Positions 8,742 to 17,488 are shown, counted from the first letter of the stretch. The stretch is DNA of 54,053 nt from Streptomyces sp. NRRL F-4489 (GCF_001509485.1 NZ_LLZI01000233.1:1-54053); one strand, 5' to 3'. Numbers and translations: made by a program. Notes: generated from the letters alone by a model not told the origin.

Positions 8742-8780
8742 GGGGTGGCGGCGGGGTCCACGGGGCCGCGCCGCCACCCC
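8742..8780. terminator. Bidirectional hairpin between purA and the kinase gene
   Basis: An 11-bp perfect stem (8742-8752 with 8770-8780) and a 17-nt GC-rich loop lie between two convergent genes. Confidence 0.55.
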
Positions 8781-8827
8781 GTTCCCATTGGTGCGCGCCG
8801 GGTCCCGTTCGCTCCCGTCGGCGGACG

Positions 8828-10519
8828 TCACTTCGCCCGGGTGTACAGGAGCGGGGCCTTGCCGCCCGCGTCGTCGAAGGTGCGCCGCAGCTTCCCCGCC
8901 ATCAGCTCCAGGGTGCTGGGGGAGCCGGGGCGGCAGGTGTCGGGCGGCCCGGAGACCACGGTGGACGGGCCGAGGCGGACGGGCGGGCCGGCGCTCTCCA
9001 GGGTGGCCGTGAAGCGGCAGTCGTAGGTGGGGCCGGTGGCCTGCATCCGGAGGACGGTCTGCCCCGGCTTCCCCTGGACGAGGGTGAAGCGGCGGACGTC
9101 CAGTGCCGAGTCGCCCACGGTGGTGGACCACACGCCCAGGTAGGCGTCCGGGATGCCGCCGGCCGGCCGGGCCGGTGCGGTGGCCCGTTCGGTGGCGGAG
9201 GCGTCGCCGGGCGCGCCGCCGAGCAGCACGTACGCGGTGGCCGCGCCCGCCCCGGCCAGCGCCAGCGCGGCCCCGGCCAGCAGCGTCCGGCCGGCCTTGC
9301 GGCGGCCGGCCCGGCGGCGGCGCGCGGGGGCCGGGGGCGGGGTCGGAGCGGGGGCCGGGGTGGCGGGCGTCCCCGGCTGCGGGACGGCGGTGTACGGGAC
9401 CGGGGCCGGGCCGCTGCCTCCAGGGGCGGGGGCCGCCGCGCCGTACTCCGGGGTGGGTGGCGCGCCGTACTCCGGGGTGGGGGCCGCGGCGCCGTACTCC
9501 GGGACCCGCGCCGAACCGACGCCCCCCGGGGCCGTCGCCGGTCCGCCATCCCCCGGGTCCTCCGCCTCCAGCAGTTCCACGGCGTGCCGCCCCAGGCGGG
9601 CCACCAGCGGCCCCGGGAGCCACGGCTCGTCCTCGGCCGCCCCGCCGGCGGGCAGGCCCCGCTCCGCCAGCGCCACCAACTGCTCCGGCGTGGGGCGGCG
9701 GGCCGGGTCCTTGGCCAGACAGGCGGTCACCAGACCGGTCAGCCCCTCGGGGAGCCCGGTCAGGTCCGGCTCCTCCTCGGCGATGCGGTACATCATCGCG
9801 TGCGGCAGGGTCGTCGCGGAGCCGAACGGCTGCCGGCCGGTCGCCGCGTAGACCAGGACCGACCCCAGGCAGAACACGTCGCAGGCCGGTGTGAGCGGCT
9901 CACCGCGGACCTGCTCGGGCGCCATGAAGCCGGGGGAGCCGACCGCCGCCCCGGTATGCGTCACCCCGCCGGCCATCCCCTCCAGGGCGCGCGCGATGCC
10001 GAAGTCGATCACCCGCGGCCCGTCCAGGGTCAGCAGGACGTTGGACGGCTTGAGGTCGCGGTGGACGAGGCCGGCCGCGTGCACGCAGCCCAGCGCGCGG
10101 GCCAGCCCGGCGGCCAGGATCCGCACCGTGCGCTCGGGCAGCGGGGCGCCGCCGCCGACGACCTGCTGGAGCGAGGGCCCGGCGATGTAGCCGGTGGCCA
10201 GCCACGGGGTCGCGGCCTCGGTGTCGGCGTCCAGGACGGGCGCGGTCCACTCGCCGCCGACCGTGCGGGCGGCCCGCACCTCGCGGCGGAACCGGGCCCG
10301 GAACTCCTCCTGGTGGGCCAGTTCCTCCCGCACCAGCTTGACCGCGACGGTCCGGCCGCGGTCCGAACGGGCCAGGAACACCCGCCCCATCCCGCCCTCG
10401 CCGAGCCGCCCCAGCAGGCGGTACTCGCCGATCCTGCGGGGGTCCTGCGGTCCGAGCGGTGTGAGGGCGCCGGACCGTCCCACCCGTCCCTGCCGCCCCG
10501 TCCGTCCCGGCTGTGCCAT
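8828..10519 (-). CDS. Membrane Ser/Thr protein kinase (PknB-like)
   Basis: A 563-residue Hanks-type kinase. The domain order is: kinase domain from about residue 33 (EYRLLGRLGEGGMGRVFLA, glycine loop), catalytic Lys61, HRDLKPSN at 153-160, DFG at 172-174 and APEQVRGEP in the activation segment. A Pro/Ala-rich linker carries three PEYGA-type repeats. A basic stop-transfer patch and one transmembrane helix (TLLAGAALALAGAGAATAYV) lead to an extracellular domain of about 120 residues with two Cys (YDCRF and DTCRPG). I chose the internal ATG at 10519 because AAGGGGG lies about 9 nt upstream; the longer frame reaches 10630. The extracellular domain is unlike PASTA repeats, so the ligand is unknown. 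Confidence 0.92.
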   Translation of the reverse strand: MAQPGRTGRQGRVGRSGALTPLGPQDPRRIGEYRLLGRLGEGGMGRVFLARSDRGRTVAVKLVREELAHQEEFRARFRREVRAARTVGGEWTAPVLDADTEAATPWLATGYIAGPSLQQVVGGGAPLPERTVRILAAGLARALGCVHAAGLVHRDLKPSNVLLTLDGPRVIDFGIARALEGMAGGVTHTGAAVGSPGFMAPEQVRGEPLTPACDVFCLGSVLVYAATGRQPFGSATTLPHAMMYRIAEEEPDLTGLPEGLTGLVTACLAKDPARRPTPEQLVALAERGLPAGGAAEDEPWLPGPLVARLGRHAVELLEAEDPGDGGPATAPGGVGSARVPEYGAAAPTPEYGAPPTPEYGAAAPAPGGSGPAPVPYTAVPQPGTPATPAPAPTPPPAPARRRRAGRRKAGRTLLAGAALALAGAGAATAYVLLGGAPGDASATERATAPARPAGGIPDAYLGVWSTTVGDSALDVRRFTLVQGKPGQTVLRMQATGPTYDCRFTATLESAGPPVRLGPSTVVSGPPDTCRPGSPSTLELMAGKLRRTFDDAGGKAPLLYTRAK

Positions 10520-10779
10520 GTCCGCCGCCCCCTTGCCCGGATCCCCCGGCTCCGCCCCACGGGGCGGCCGCTCGTCCGCGGTGAGGATACCGAGGCGGTC
10601 CGGACGGCCGGGGGAGCGGTATCCGGCCAAGCCCCGGGCCCGTACGGACGGCCGCGTGGACCGCCGCCACCGGGGCGCGGCCGCGGCCCCGCCGGGCGAA
10701 CGGGCAGGTAACGCGAGGAGGCGTCAATTCCGCGCTCAGCGGCCGGAACTGACGGGATGGATGGCCGATTCCGTGTGCT

Positions 10780-10807
10780 GGAACTTTCCGAGGTTATGGA
10801 TCGTAAA
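10780..10807 (+). promoter_or_regulatory. Possible ECF-sigma-type promoter of the VTC gene
   Basis: GGAAC (10780-10784) and CGTAAA (10802-10807) are separated by 17 nt, similar to cell-envelope ECF sigma promoters (GGAAC then CGT). It lies in the 360-nt divergent spacer between the kinase gene and the VTC-domain gene, which otherwise shows no gene. The evidence is weak because ECF -10 elements are short. Confidence 0.3.
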
Positions 10808-10880
10808 GAAAGGAGAAAAACCGCACGAGCGACGACAGGACCCGCACGATCCCCCGTCCCCCTTTCCGCAAGGAGACCGT

Positions 10881-11681
10881 GTGACACCCGCCGTACGAGC
10901 CCTCGCGCGCGCCGCCATGGCCGCCCGCCCCGTCCCGCTGTCCGAGGTGCAGGCCCGCGCCGAGCTCCTCGCCCGCTACAGCTCCAGCTATCTGGTCCCG
11001 GCCGAGGTCTTCACCGCCTTCGCCGCCGAGCTCACCGACCGCCGCCGCCCCGGCGGCCCGTTCGCCGCGCTGTGTATCAACGGCCGCCGCTGGTTCCGCT
11101 ACCGCTCCGTCCACTACGACACCCCCGACCTGCGCTCCTTCCACGACCACCGGCAGCACGGCCGGCTCCGCTACCGCCTCCGCGAGCGGCTCTACGCGGA
11201 CACCGGCGAGCGCCAGCTGGAGGTCAAGCTCAAGGGCCGGCACGGCCGCACGGTCAAGCACCGGCAGCCGCTGATGCCCGGCTACCAGGCGCCGGCCGGG
11301 GCCCCGCGCGACTTCCTCGCCGGTGTCCTGGACCGCGCCTACGGCATCGCGGCCCCCGCCGACCTCGGCCGGGCCCTGGAGACCGAGTACACCCGGGCCA
11401 CCTTCGTCGCCGACGGCCAGCGGGTCACCTGCGACATCGGGCTGGTCTGCCGCGATCTGGAGACCGGCCGCACGGTGCGCGCCGACGGCGGCCTGGTGCT
11501 CGTCGAGACCAAGACCAGCGGCCGGCTGACCGAGGCGGACCGCCTGCTGGCCCGACACGGCCTCCAGGCGGCCGAGTTCACCAAGTACTGCGGCGGGCTG
11601 TCCGCGCTGCGCCCGCATCTGTACGCCAACCACCCGCGCGGGGCGGTCCGGACCGCCTTCCCCACCGCCGCGGCGGCCTGA
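10881..11681 (+). CDS. VTC-domain (polyphosphate polymerase-like) protein
   Basis: A 266-residue soluble protein of the VTC/triphosphate-tunnel superfamily, whose studied members bind triphosphate or polyphosphate in a basic tunnel. Tunnel-type basic and acidic motifs are RYRSVHYDTPDLRSF (a typical early VTC signature), RYRLRER, the alternating QLEVKLKGRHGRTVKHR, LVETKTSGR and the late AEFTKYC. The GTG start follows AAGGAG. In many bacteria VTC proteins neighbour CotH or DUF4956 genes; neither is here, so the gene stands alone. No membrane segment is seen. Polyphosphate synthesis is an inference from family membership. Confidence 0.85.
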   Translation: MTPAVRALARAAMAARPVPLSEVQARAELLARYSSSYLVPAEVFTAFAAELTDRRRPGGPFAALCINGRRWFRYRSVHYDTPDLRSFHDHRQHGRLRYRLRERLYADTGERQLEVKLKGRHGRTVKHRQPLMPGYQAPAGAPRDFLAGVLDRAYGIAAPADLGRALETEYTRATFVADGQRVTCDIGLVCRDLETGRTVRADGGLVLVETKTSGRLTEADRLLARHGLQAAEFTKYCGGLSALRPHLYANHPRGAVRTAFPTAAAA

Positions 11682-11730
11682 CCGCGGTGCCGGGCGCCCC
11701 GCGCCCCGCGCGCCGCGGATCCTGACGGAG

Positions 11731-11779
11731 CCCGGGGGCACTCCCCCCACCCCCGGGCATCCCTGGAGATTCCTCCAGG
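11731..11779 (+). terminator. Tandem hairpins after the VTC gene
   Basis: Stem 1 pairs 11731-11738 with 11750-11757 (CCCGGGGG/CCCCCGGG). Stem 2 pairs 11762-11768 with 11773-11779 (CCTGGAG/CTCCAGG, ATTC loop). Both follow the VTC stop and precede the aminotransferase promoter region, where a TAGGCT -10-like element lies at 11854-11859. Confidence 0.5.
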
Positions 11780-11918
11780 ACCGTAGACATACTGTCCGTG
11801 CCCGTGGTGAGCGCCATACACAGTGTCGGTACCGGTCAGCGCACCGTGATCCCTAGGCTGGGAGCCGCAGCCGTCCTGTCCGGCGACGGACTCCCGCGAC
11901 CGATCCGAGGTACTGACC

Positions 11919-13268
11919 GTGAGCACGACGCACTCCGACCCCGCCGCCGTGAAGGCCGCCGACCGCGCGCACGTCTTCCACTCCTGGTCCGCCCAGGGCC
12001 TGATCGACCCGCTGCCGGTCGCCGGGGCCGAGGGCTCGTACTTCTGGGACTACGACGGCAACCGCTACCTCGACTTCGCGTCCCAGCTGGTCAACACCAA
12101 CATCGGCCACCAGCACCCCAAGGTCGTCGCGGCCATCCAGGAGCAGGCCGGCAAGCTCTGCACGCTCGCCCCGGGCTTCGCGGTCGACGTCCGCTCCGAG
12201 GCCGCCCGGCTGATCGCCGAGCGCACCCCCGGCGACCTCGACAAGATCTTCTTCACCAACGGCGGCGCCGAGGCGGTGGAGAACGCCGTCCGGATGGCCC
12301 GGCTGCACACCGGCCGCCCCAAGGTGCTCTCCACCTACCGCTCGTACCACGGCGCCACCGCCGCCGCGATCAACCTCACCGGTGACCCGCGCCGCTGGCC
12401 CTCCGACTCCGGTTCGGCCGGCGTCGTCCACTTCTGGGGCCCGTTCCTGTACCGCTCGCCGTTCCACGCCGAGACCGAGGCGCAGGAGTGCGAGCGCGCG
12501 CTGGCCCACCTGGAGCAGACCATCGCCTTCGAGGGCCCCCAGGCGATCGCCGCGATCATCCTGGAGACCGTCCCCGGCACCGCCGGCATCATGGTCCCGC
12601 CGCCCGGCTACCTCGCCGGCGTCCGCGAGCTCTGCGACCGCTACGGCATCGTGCTGATCTTCGACGAGGTGATGGCCGGCTTCGGCCGCACCGGCCGCTG
12701 GTTCGCCGCCGACCACTTCGGTGTCACCCCCGACCTGCTCACCTTCGCCAAGGGCGTCAACTCCGGCTACGTCCCGCTCGGCGGTGTGGCGATCAGCGCG
12801 GAGATCGCCGCCACCTTCGACCAGCGGCCCTACCCCGGCGGCCTGACCTACTCCGGCCACCCGCTGGCCTGCGCCTCCGCCGTGGCGACGATCAACGCGA
12901 TGGCCGAGGAGCGCATCGTGGAGAACGCCGCGGAGATCGGCGAGAAGGTCATCGGCCCGGCGCTGCGCGAGATCGCCGAGCGCCACCCCTCGGTCGGCGA
13001 GGTCCGCGGCCTGGGCGTCTTCTGGGCCCTGGACCTGGTCCGCAGCAAGGAGACCCGCGAGCCGCTGGTGCCCTACAACGCCGCGGGCGCCGACAACGCC
13101 CCCATGGCCGAGTTCGCCGCGGCCTGCAAGCGCGGCGGCCTGTGGCCGTTCGTGAACATGAACCGCACCCATGTCGTCCCGCCCTGCACCATCACCGAGG
13201 CGGAGGCCAAGGAGGGTCTGGCGGCCCTGGACGAGGCCCTGACGTCCGCCGACGCGCACACCGTCTGA
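11919..13268 (+). CDS. Class III PLP-dependent aminotransferase
   Basis: A 449-residue omega-aminotransferase. Landmarks are DYDGNRYLDF near the N-terminus, FFTNGGAEAVENAVRMARL (phosphate-binding loop), YRSYHGATAAA (ring-stacking Tyr/His), the Asp of IFDEVMAGFGRTG and the Schiff-base Lys in TFAKGVNSGYVPLGG. The sequence resembles taurine/beta-alanine:pyruvate aminotransferases and other class III enzymes, but the substrate cannot be fixed by reading. It stands alone. A GntR/FCD regulator follows in the same direction 230 nt downstream, separated by the parS sites, and might control amine catabolism, though this is only proximity. GTG was chosen because MSTTHSDPA fits the family start. Confidence 0.88.
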   Translation: MSTTHSDPAAVKAADRAHVFHSWSAQGLIDPLPVAGAEGSYFWDYDGNRYLDFASQLVNTNIGHQHPKVVAAIQEQAGKLCTLAPGFAVDVRSEAARLIAERTPGDLDKIFFTNGGAEAVENAVRMARLHTGRPKVLSTYRSYHGATAAAINLTGDPRRWPSDSGSAGVVHFWGPFLYRSPFHAETEAQECERALAHLEQTIAFEGPQAIAAIILETVPGTAGIMVPPPGYLAGVRELCDRYGIVLIFDEVMAGFGRTGRWFAADHFGVTPDLLTFAKGVNSGYVPLGGVAISAEIAATFDQRPYPGGLTYSGHPLACASAVATINAMAEERIVENAAEIGEKVIGPALREIAERHPSVGEVRGLGVFWALDLVRSKETREPLVPYNAAGADNAPMAEFAAACKRGGLWPFVNMNRTHVVPPCTITEAEAKEGLAALDEALTSADAHTV

Positions 13269-13338
13269 GCCCGGCCGCCCTTCCCGGACAGCGCACCGAG
13301 CGGCCCCCGCCCACGCCGGCGGGGGCCGCTCGGTGCGC

Positions 13339-13354
13339 TGTTTCACGTGAAACA
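13339..13354. promoter_or_regulatory. parS: parS site 1 (perfect 16-bp consensus)
   Basis: TGTTTCACGTGAAACA is the exact 16-bp ParB-binding consensus. It is the first of three copies between the aminotransferase and the GntR regulator. Confidence 0.95.
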
Positions 13355-13360
13355 CCGCGA

Positions 13361-13376
13361 TGTTTCACGTGAAACG
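13361..13376. promoter_or_regulatory. parS: parS site 2
   Basis: The GTTTCACGTGAAAC core is at 13362-13375, starting 22 bp after the core of site 1 (about two helical turns, so probably on the same DNA face). The flanking base on the right deviates from the 16-bp consensus. Confidence 0.93.
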
Positions 13377-13410
13377 TTGGGAAAGATCGTGGAACGGCTC
13401 CGCCGGCCGA

Positions 13411-13426
13411 CGTTTCACGTGAAACC
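13411..13426. promoter_or_regulatory. parS: parS site 3
   Basis: The perfect GTTTCACGTGAAAC core is at 13412-13425, 50 bp beyond the core of site 2. A TAGGCT -10-like element of the gntR gene begins 18 bp after it (13444-13449), so bound ParB could interfere with that promoter. Confidence 0.93.
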
Positions 13427-13498
13427 ACCCCGGCCGCCTCCCCTAGGCTGTTCCGGAGCCGCTCACCCCGCGGTCATGGACCGAAGGAGACGCACCGG

Positions 13499-14176
13499 AT
13501 GGCCCCCGGCCCGGACAGCTCAGTCATACGGCGCAGCACGCTGCGCGAGCAGATCGCCGAGGCGCTGCGCGACGAGATCCTGGCCGGCCGGCTGCCGTCC
13601 GGCCACCCCTTCACCGTCAAGGAGATCGCGGACCAGTACGGCGTCTCCGCGACCCCGGTGCGCGAGGCGCTGCTCGACCTGTGCGCCCAGGGCCTGCTCG
13701 ATGTCGAGCAGCACCGCGGTTTCAAGGTCCACGCCTTCACCGCCGACGACTTCCGCGCCATGGTCGAGGCCCGCACCCTGGTCATCGAGGGCATCTTCCG
13801 CAGCGACGCCGGCCGGGCCCTGGCGGCCACCCCCGCCGAGGTGCTGGTCTCCATCCGCCGCCGCGCCGAGGAGGCCGAACGCGCCGCCCGGGCCGGCGAC
13901 CTGGACGTCCTGATCGGCTACGACCTGCGGTTCTGGCGCGAGCTGAGCGGCATCGTGGCGAACGCCTACATCAGCGACTTCCTGGACCGGCTGCGCGTCC
14001 AGACCTGGATGTTCGCGGTGCCGCTGCTGCGCGGCGCCCCGCGGCTGGTGGACCGCCTCTGGCACGGCCACGGCGCGCTCGCCGACGCGCTGCTGCGGCA
14101 CGACCTGGCCGACGCCCAGCGGCTGATCGCCGACTACAACGAGCACGCCCTCGCTCTCGTCGGAACGGCCCGCTAG
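13499..14176 (+). CDS. GntR-family regulator with FCD domain
   Basis: A 225-residue transcription factor. The N-terminal winged helix-turn-helix runs from STLREQIAEALRDEILAGRL through VKEIADQYGVSATPVREALL to LDVEQHRGFKV (residues about 10-75). The C-terminal all-helical FCD ligand domain has VEARTLVIEGIF, a DLRFWRELS helix and a C-terminal HGHGALADALLRHDLADAQ carrying the His/Asp metal-ligand pattern of FCD proteins. GAAGGAGA lies about 9 nt before the ATG. The likely effector is a small organic acid, and the target may be the upstream aminotransferase or itself. Its promoter abuts parS site 3. Confidence 0.92.
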   Translation: MAPGPDSSVIRRSTLREQIAEALRDEILAGRLPSGHPFTVKEIADQYGVSATPVREALLDLCAQGLLDVEQHRGFKVHAFTADDFRAMVEARTLVIEGIFRSDAGRALAATPAEVLVSIRRRAEEAERAARAGDLDVLIGYDLRFWRELSGIVANAYISDFLDRLRVQTWMFAVPLLRGAPRLVDRLWHGHGALADALLRHDLADAQRLIADYNEHALALVGTAR

Positions 14177-14272
14177 CACTACGCTGTCCCGACCATCGGC
14201 CGTAATGGGCCGTACCCGTGGCTGTACGTGCGCCGGTGCCCTCCGTCCCCGACCGGAAGCGAGCCCTCACCC

Positions 14273-14923
14273 GTGGCATGTGACCTGTGGCTGGTACCCC
14301 TCGTCGATGTGCTGTGCCACAGCCCCGACAACCCGTTCTCCGAAGAGATCGCCGCCTACAACGAGGCCCTGACGGGCGCGGGCCTGCCGGAGATCCCGGT
14401 CTTCTCCTACATGCCGGGCCTCTCCGGCGACGTGGCGCCGGTCGCCGGCTTCGACTACGACGCGCTGCACTTCCTGCGCCGCGCCTACCTGCTGCGGCTG
14501 TGCGGCCTGGAGGTGACCCCGGTCGACGAACTCGGCGGCGACTACGAGCAGTTGCTGGAGATGTTCGAGTCCACCGCCCAGCAGTCGCACCTGGTCTGGC
14601 ACTACGACCACGCGGGCGCGTACGTCCCGGTCGACTTCCCGCACCCGCTCGCCACCGAGACGCTGCTGGCCGGCGGCGGCCCGCTGGGCTCCTCGCACGG
14701 GCTGCTGCGCGATCTCGAACTGGTCGCCCCGGCGCTGGGCATCGACCCGGCCAACCCGCCCGCCGCGCCCGCCCCGCCGGCCGGTCCCACGTCCCTGGAG
14801 GAGCGGGCCGCCGTGGTCCCCCAGGACGACGGCCCGTTCGCCCGGGAGCGGCACGTCTGGCTGGGGCTGCACGCGGCCGCCACCCGGAGCCTGGGCCAGG
14901 GCTCCATGATCGTCTTCAGCTGA
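14273..14923 (+). CDS. Conserved Streptomyces protein of unknown function
   Basis: A 216-residue protein that I do not assign to a named family. It begins MACDLWLVPLVDVLCHSPDN and contains YNEALTGAGLPEIPVFSYMP, FDYDALHFLRRAYLLRLCGL and HLVWHYDHAGAYVPVDFP, then a Pro/Ala-rich linker and a C-terminal WLGLHAAATRSLGQGSMIVF. No signal peptide or membrane helix is seen. The aromatic- and acidic-rich composition and the complete frame with strong GC third-position bias support a real gene. The GTG is preceded by GGAAGCGAG. It is convergent with the SLATT gene and separated from it by a large inverted repeat. Confidence 0.8.
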   Translation: MACDLWLVPLVDVLCHSPDNPFSEEIAAYNEALTGAGLPEIPVFSYMPGLSGDVAPVAGFDYDALHFLRRAYLLRLCGLEVTPVDELGGDYEQLLEMFESTAQQSHLVWHYDHAGAYVPVDFPHPLATETLLAGGGPLGSSHGLLRDLELVAPALGIDPANPPAAPAPPAGPTSLEERAAVVPQDDGPFARERHVWLGLHAAATRSLGQGSMIVFS

Positions 14924-14928
14924 CGCCG

Positions 14929-15026
14929 GGCGGGGTGCCGGGCCGGGCGCCGGGCGCCGGGCCCGGACCGCCGGGCCGGTGCGGGCACCGGGCAGGGCCC
15001 CCGCGCGTCCTGCCCGGCACCCCGCC
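14929..15026. terminator. 15-bp inverted repeat between convergent genes
   Basis: Bases 14929-14943 and 15012-15026 are perfect reverse complements (GGCGGGGTGCCGGGC and its partner). They enclose 68 nt of GC-rich sequence with further self-complementarity and fill the spacer between two convergent stop codons. Probably a bidirectional terminator. Confidence 0.5.
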
Positions 15027-15839
15027 TCAGCGCGGGGCCTCCGGCGGCCGCTGCCGCGGCATGTTCGGCCGCGTACCGGGCGGCAGCGGCCACCGCGCCG
15101 GAGGCCCGCCGCCCTCCTGCCGCGCCCCCGCCCACGGCACCACCGCGTGCGTGGCCCGCGGCACCGGCGCCGACCGGAACTCCACCATCCAGTCCGCCGT
15201 CTCCGCCCGCACCAGCTCCCCGATGTCCTCGTTGAACCGCCGCAGCAGCGCCAGGCAGCGCTCCGCCGCCTCGCTCGCGGTGCCCTCGGCCGGCCCCAGC
15301 ACCTCCCGCACCCCCTCCGCCGCCCAGTCGAACTGGAGCGCCTCCACCCGCCGGTGGATCGCCTGCGCGGTCGCCAGATCCCGCATCCACCCCGCGGTCA
15401 TCCCGAAATACCGGTCGCAGCCCACGCACACCGCCGCCAGCAGCAGCGTCAGCGCCCCCCACGGCGCCCCGTGCTCCCAGACCCCGGCGAGATCCAGCAG
15501 CGGCAGCGCCCCGCCGCCGGTCACCCCGGCCGCCGCCCCCAGCCGCAGCGCCCGCGCGCCCCGCCGCTTGGCCAGCCGGTCGCGCAGATACCAGTCGGCG
15601 GTCCGCAGCGCGCCCTCCTCGCTCCACAGGTAGAGCGCGTCCAGCCGCCCCGCCGGCTCGCCCCAGTCGCCGTGCGGGAACGCCCGCCCCACGAGGTCGC
15701 CGCGGGCCCGCAGCGGCCCGGCGGCCCGGCGGACCGGCCCGCTCCGCTCCGGCCGGCGGTCCGGGTACCGCTCACGGCCCCGGTCGGGCCCGCCCTCGCC
15801 CCGAGGGGGCCCCTCGGGCTGCATCTCCGGCTGACTCAC
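15027..15839 (-). CDS. SLATT-domain protein (2-TM), orphan
   Basis: A 270-residue membrane protein. A charged Pro/Arg N-terminus leads into [32 protein letters not shown], with the first helix of the SLATT fold, then two hydrophobic segments ([20 protein letters not shown] and [20 protein letters not shown]), then a helical tail ending [20 protein letters not shown] domains were described as two-transmembrane effectors linked with SMODS nucleotidyltransferases and SLOG sensors. No such partner is visible here, so it is an orphan, and a housekeeping envelope role is as likely as defence. The GTG start has GAGGGAG 7 nt upstream. It is divergent from purD. Confidence 0.78.
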   Translation of the reverse strand: MSQPEMQPEGPPRGEGGPDRGRERYPDRRPERSGPVRRAAGPLRARGDLVGRAFPHGDWGEPAGRLDALYLWSEEGALRTADWYLRDRLAKRRGARALRLGAAAGVTGGGALPLLDLAGVWEHGAPWGALTLLLAAVCVGCDRYFGMTAGWMRDLATAQAIHRRVEALQFDWAAEGVREVLGPAEGTASEAAERCLALLRRFNEDIGELVRAETADWMVEFRSAPVPRATHAVVPWAGARQEGGGPPARWPLPPGTRPNMPRQRPPEAPR

Positions 15840-16118
15840 CCGTGCGCTCCCTCGTACGCGGATACGTGCGGTGCGCCCGCGGCCTCCGGGGAGGTCCGCG
15901 CACCGCCCCCTTCCTACCGCCGAACGGCTGGGCTCTGTCCCAAGATCGCCCGGTTTCCGCCCGGAAGTGGTGGGGGATCCGCCAGGGGACCCGCACGGAT
16001 CTCACCCGAAAGAGTTGCCCGGTGCGCGCGGACGGCGGGCGCGCCGCCGCCCCCCGGCCCCGGCCCGGGTTTGTGCGATCGGGGCACTCCCGGCGGCCGG
16101 CCGCTTGGTGCGTTCGTC

Positions 16119-16124
16119 TAGGCT
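16119..16124 (+). promoter_or_regulatory. -10 element of a leaderless purD transcript
   Basis: TAGGCT ends 7 nt before the purD GTG, placing the transcription start at or next to the start codon. There is no ribosome-binding site upstream, which agrees with leaderless translation. Confidence 0.55.
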
Positions 16125-16131
16125 GCACCCC

Positions 16132-17388
16132 GTGAAGGTCCTCGTCATCGGCGGCGGCGCCCGCGAACACGCCCTGTGCCGCTCTCTGTCCCTCGATCCC
16201 GACGTCACCGCGCTGCACTGCGCCCCCGGCAACGCCGGGATCGCCGAGGTCGCCGAGGTGCACGAGGTCGACGCCCTCGACGGCGGGGCGGTGGCCGACC
16301 TGGCCGCGCGCCTGGCCGCCGACCTCGTCGTCGTCGGCCCCGAGGCCCCCCTGGTGGCGGGCGTAGCCGACGCGGTCCGCGCCCGCGGCATCCCGGTCTT
16401 CGGCCCGTCCGCGCAGGCCGCCCGGCTGGAGGGCTCCAAGGCGTTCGCCAAGGACGTGATGGCCGCCGCCGGCGTCCCCACGGCCCGCAGCTACGTCTGC
16501 ACCACCCCCGAGGAGGCCGACGCGGCCCTGGACGCCTTCGGCGCGCCCTACGTCGTCAAGGACGACGGGCTGGCGGCCGGCAAGGGCGTCGTGGTCACCG
16601 GGGACGCCGACGCGGCCCGCGCCCACGCGCGCGCCTGCGACCGCGTGGTGATCGAGGAGTTCCTCGACGGCCCCGAGGTCTCCCTCTTCGCCGTCACCGA
16701 CGGCGAGACCGTCGTCCCGCTCCAGCCCGCCCAGGACTTCAAGCGCGCCCACGACGGCGACCAGGGCCCCAACACCGGCGGCATGGGCGCCTACAGCCCG
16801 CTGCCGTGGGCCGACCCCCAGCTGGTCGACGAGGTCCTGCGGACCGTCCTCCAGCCCACCGTCGACGAGATGCGGCGCCGCGGCACCCCGTTCTCCGGGC
16901 TGCTCTACGCGGGCCTGGCGATCACCTCGCGCGGGATCCGGGTGATCGAGTTCAACGCGCGGTTCGGCGACCCGGAGACCCAGGTCGTCCTGGCCCGTCT
17001 GCGGACCCCGCTGGCCGGGCTGCTGCACGCCGCCGCCACCGGCACGCTCGCCGCCCACCCGCCGCTGCGCTGGAGCGACGGCGCCGCGGTCACCGTCGTC
17101 ATCGCCGCCCGCGACTACCCGGCCGCCCCGCGCACCGGCGACCCGATCGGCGGCCTGGACGCGGTCGCCGCGCAGGACGCCCCGGACGCCTACGTGCTGC
17201 ACGCCGGCACCCGGCGCGACGCGTCCGGCGCGGTGCTCAGCGCGGGCGGCCGGGTGCTGTCCGTCACCGCCACCGGCGCCGACCTGGCCACCGCCCGCGA
17301 GCGCGCCTACCGGGCCGTCGGCCGGATCACCCTGGACGGCTCCCAGCACCGCACCGACATCGCGGCGAAGGCGGCGGCCGACGCGTAG
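16132..17388 (+). CDS. purD: Phosphoribosylamine-glycine ligase
   Basis: ATP-grasp enzyme making glycinamide ribonucleotide, step 2 of IMP synthesis; 418 residues, a normal length. Visible motifs are the N-terminal [36 protein letters not shown]-grasp [29 protein letters not shown] with the metal ligands, and a C-terminal [20 protein letters not shown]. The GTG at 16132 fits the family start and the leaderless -10 element; the frame is open much further upstream but without family similarity. It is monocistronic, followed by a 480-nt non-coding stretch that starts with an inverted repeat. Confidence 0.97.
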   Translation: MKVLVIGGGAREHALCRSLSLDPDVTALHCAPGNAGIAEVAEVHEVDALDGGAVADLAARLAADLVVVGPEAPLVAGVADAVRARGIPVFGPSAQAARLEGSKAFAKDVMAAAGVPTARSYVCTTPEEADAALDAFGAPYVVKDDGLAAGKGVVVTGDADAARAHARACDRVVIEEFLDGPEVSLFAVTDGETVVPLQPAQDFKRAHDGDQGPNTGGMGAYSPLPWADPQLVDEVLRTVLQPTVDEMRRRGTPFSGLLYAGLAITSRGIRVIEFNARFGDPETQVVLARLRTPLAGLLHAAATGTLAAHPPLRWSDGAAVTVVIAARDYPAAPRTGDPIGGLDAVAAQDAPDAYVLHAGTRRDASGAVLSAGGRVLSVTATGADLATARERAYRAVGRITLDGSQHRTDIAAKAAADA

Positions 17389-17456
17389 GACGCTTCCGAA
17401 CGGACCGCCGCCGGCACCCGCGAACTCCGCGGCGCGGCAGGCGAGATGAACGACCC

Positions 17457-17488
17457 GGGGCATATGTCATCTCCATGGCATATGCCCC
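17457..17488. repeat. 10-bp inverted repeat after purD
   Basis: GGGGCATATG (17457-17466) and CATATGCCCC (17479-17488) are perfect inverse copies 12 nt apart. AT-rich cores are unusual in this GC-rich DNA. It could be an operator or the purD terminator. Confidence 0.55.

Noticed and set aside
13192..13428. Small - strand open frames containing FHVKH and VSRET
   Set aside because: These residues come from translating the parS palindromes; there is no ribosome site and no coding bias.
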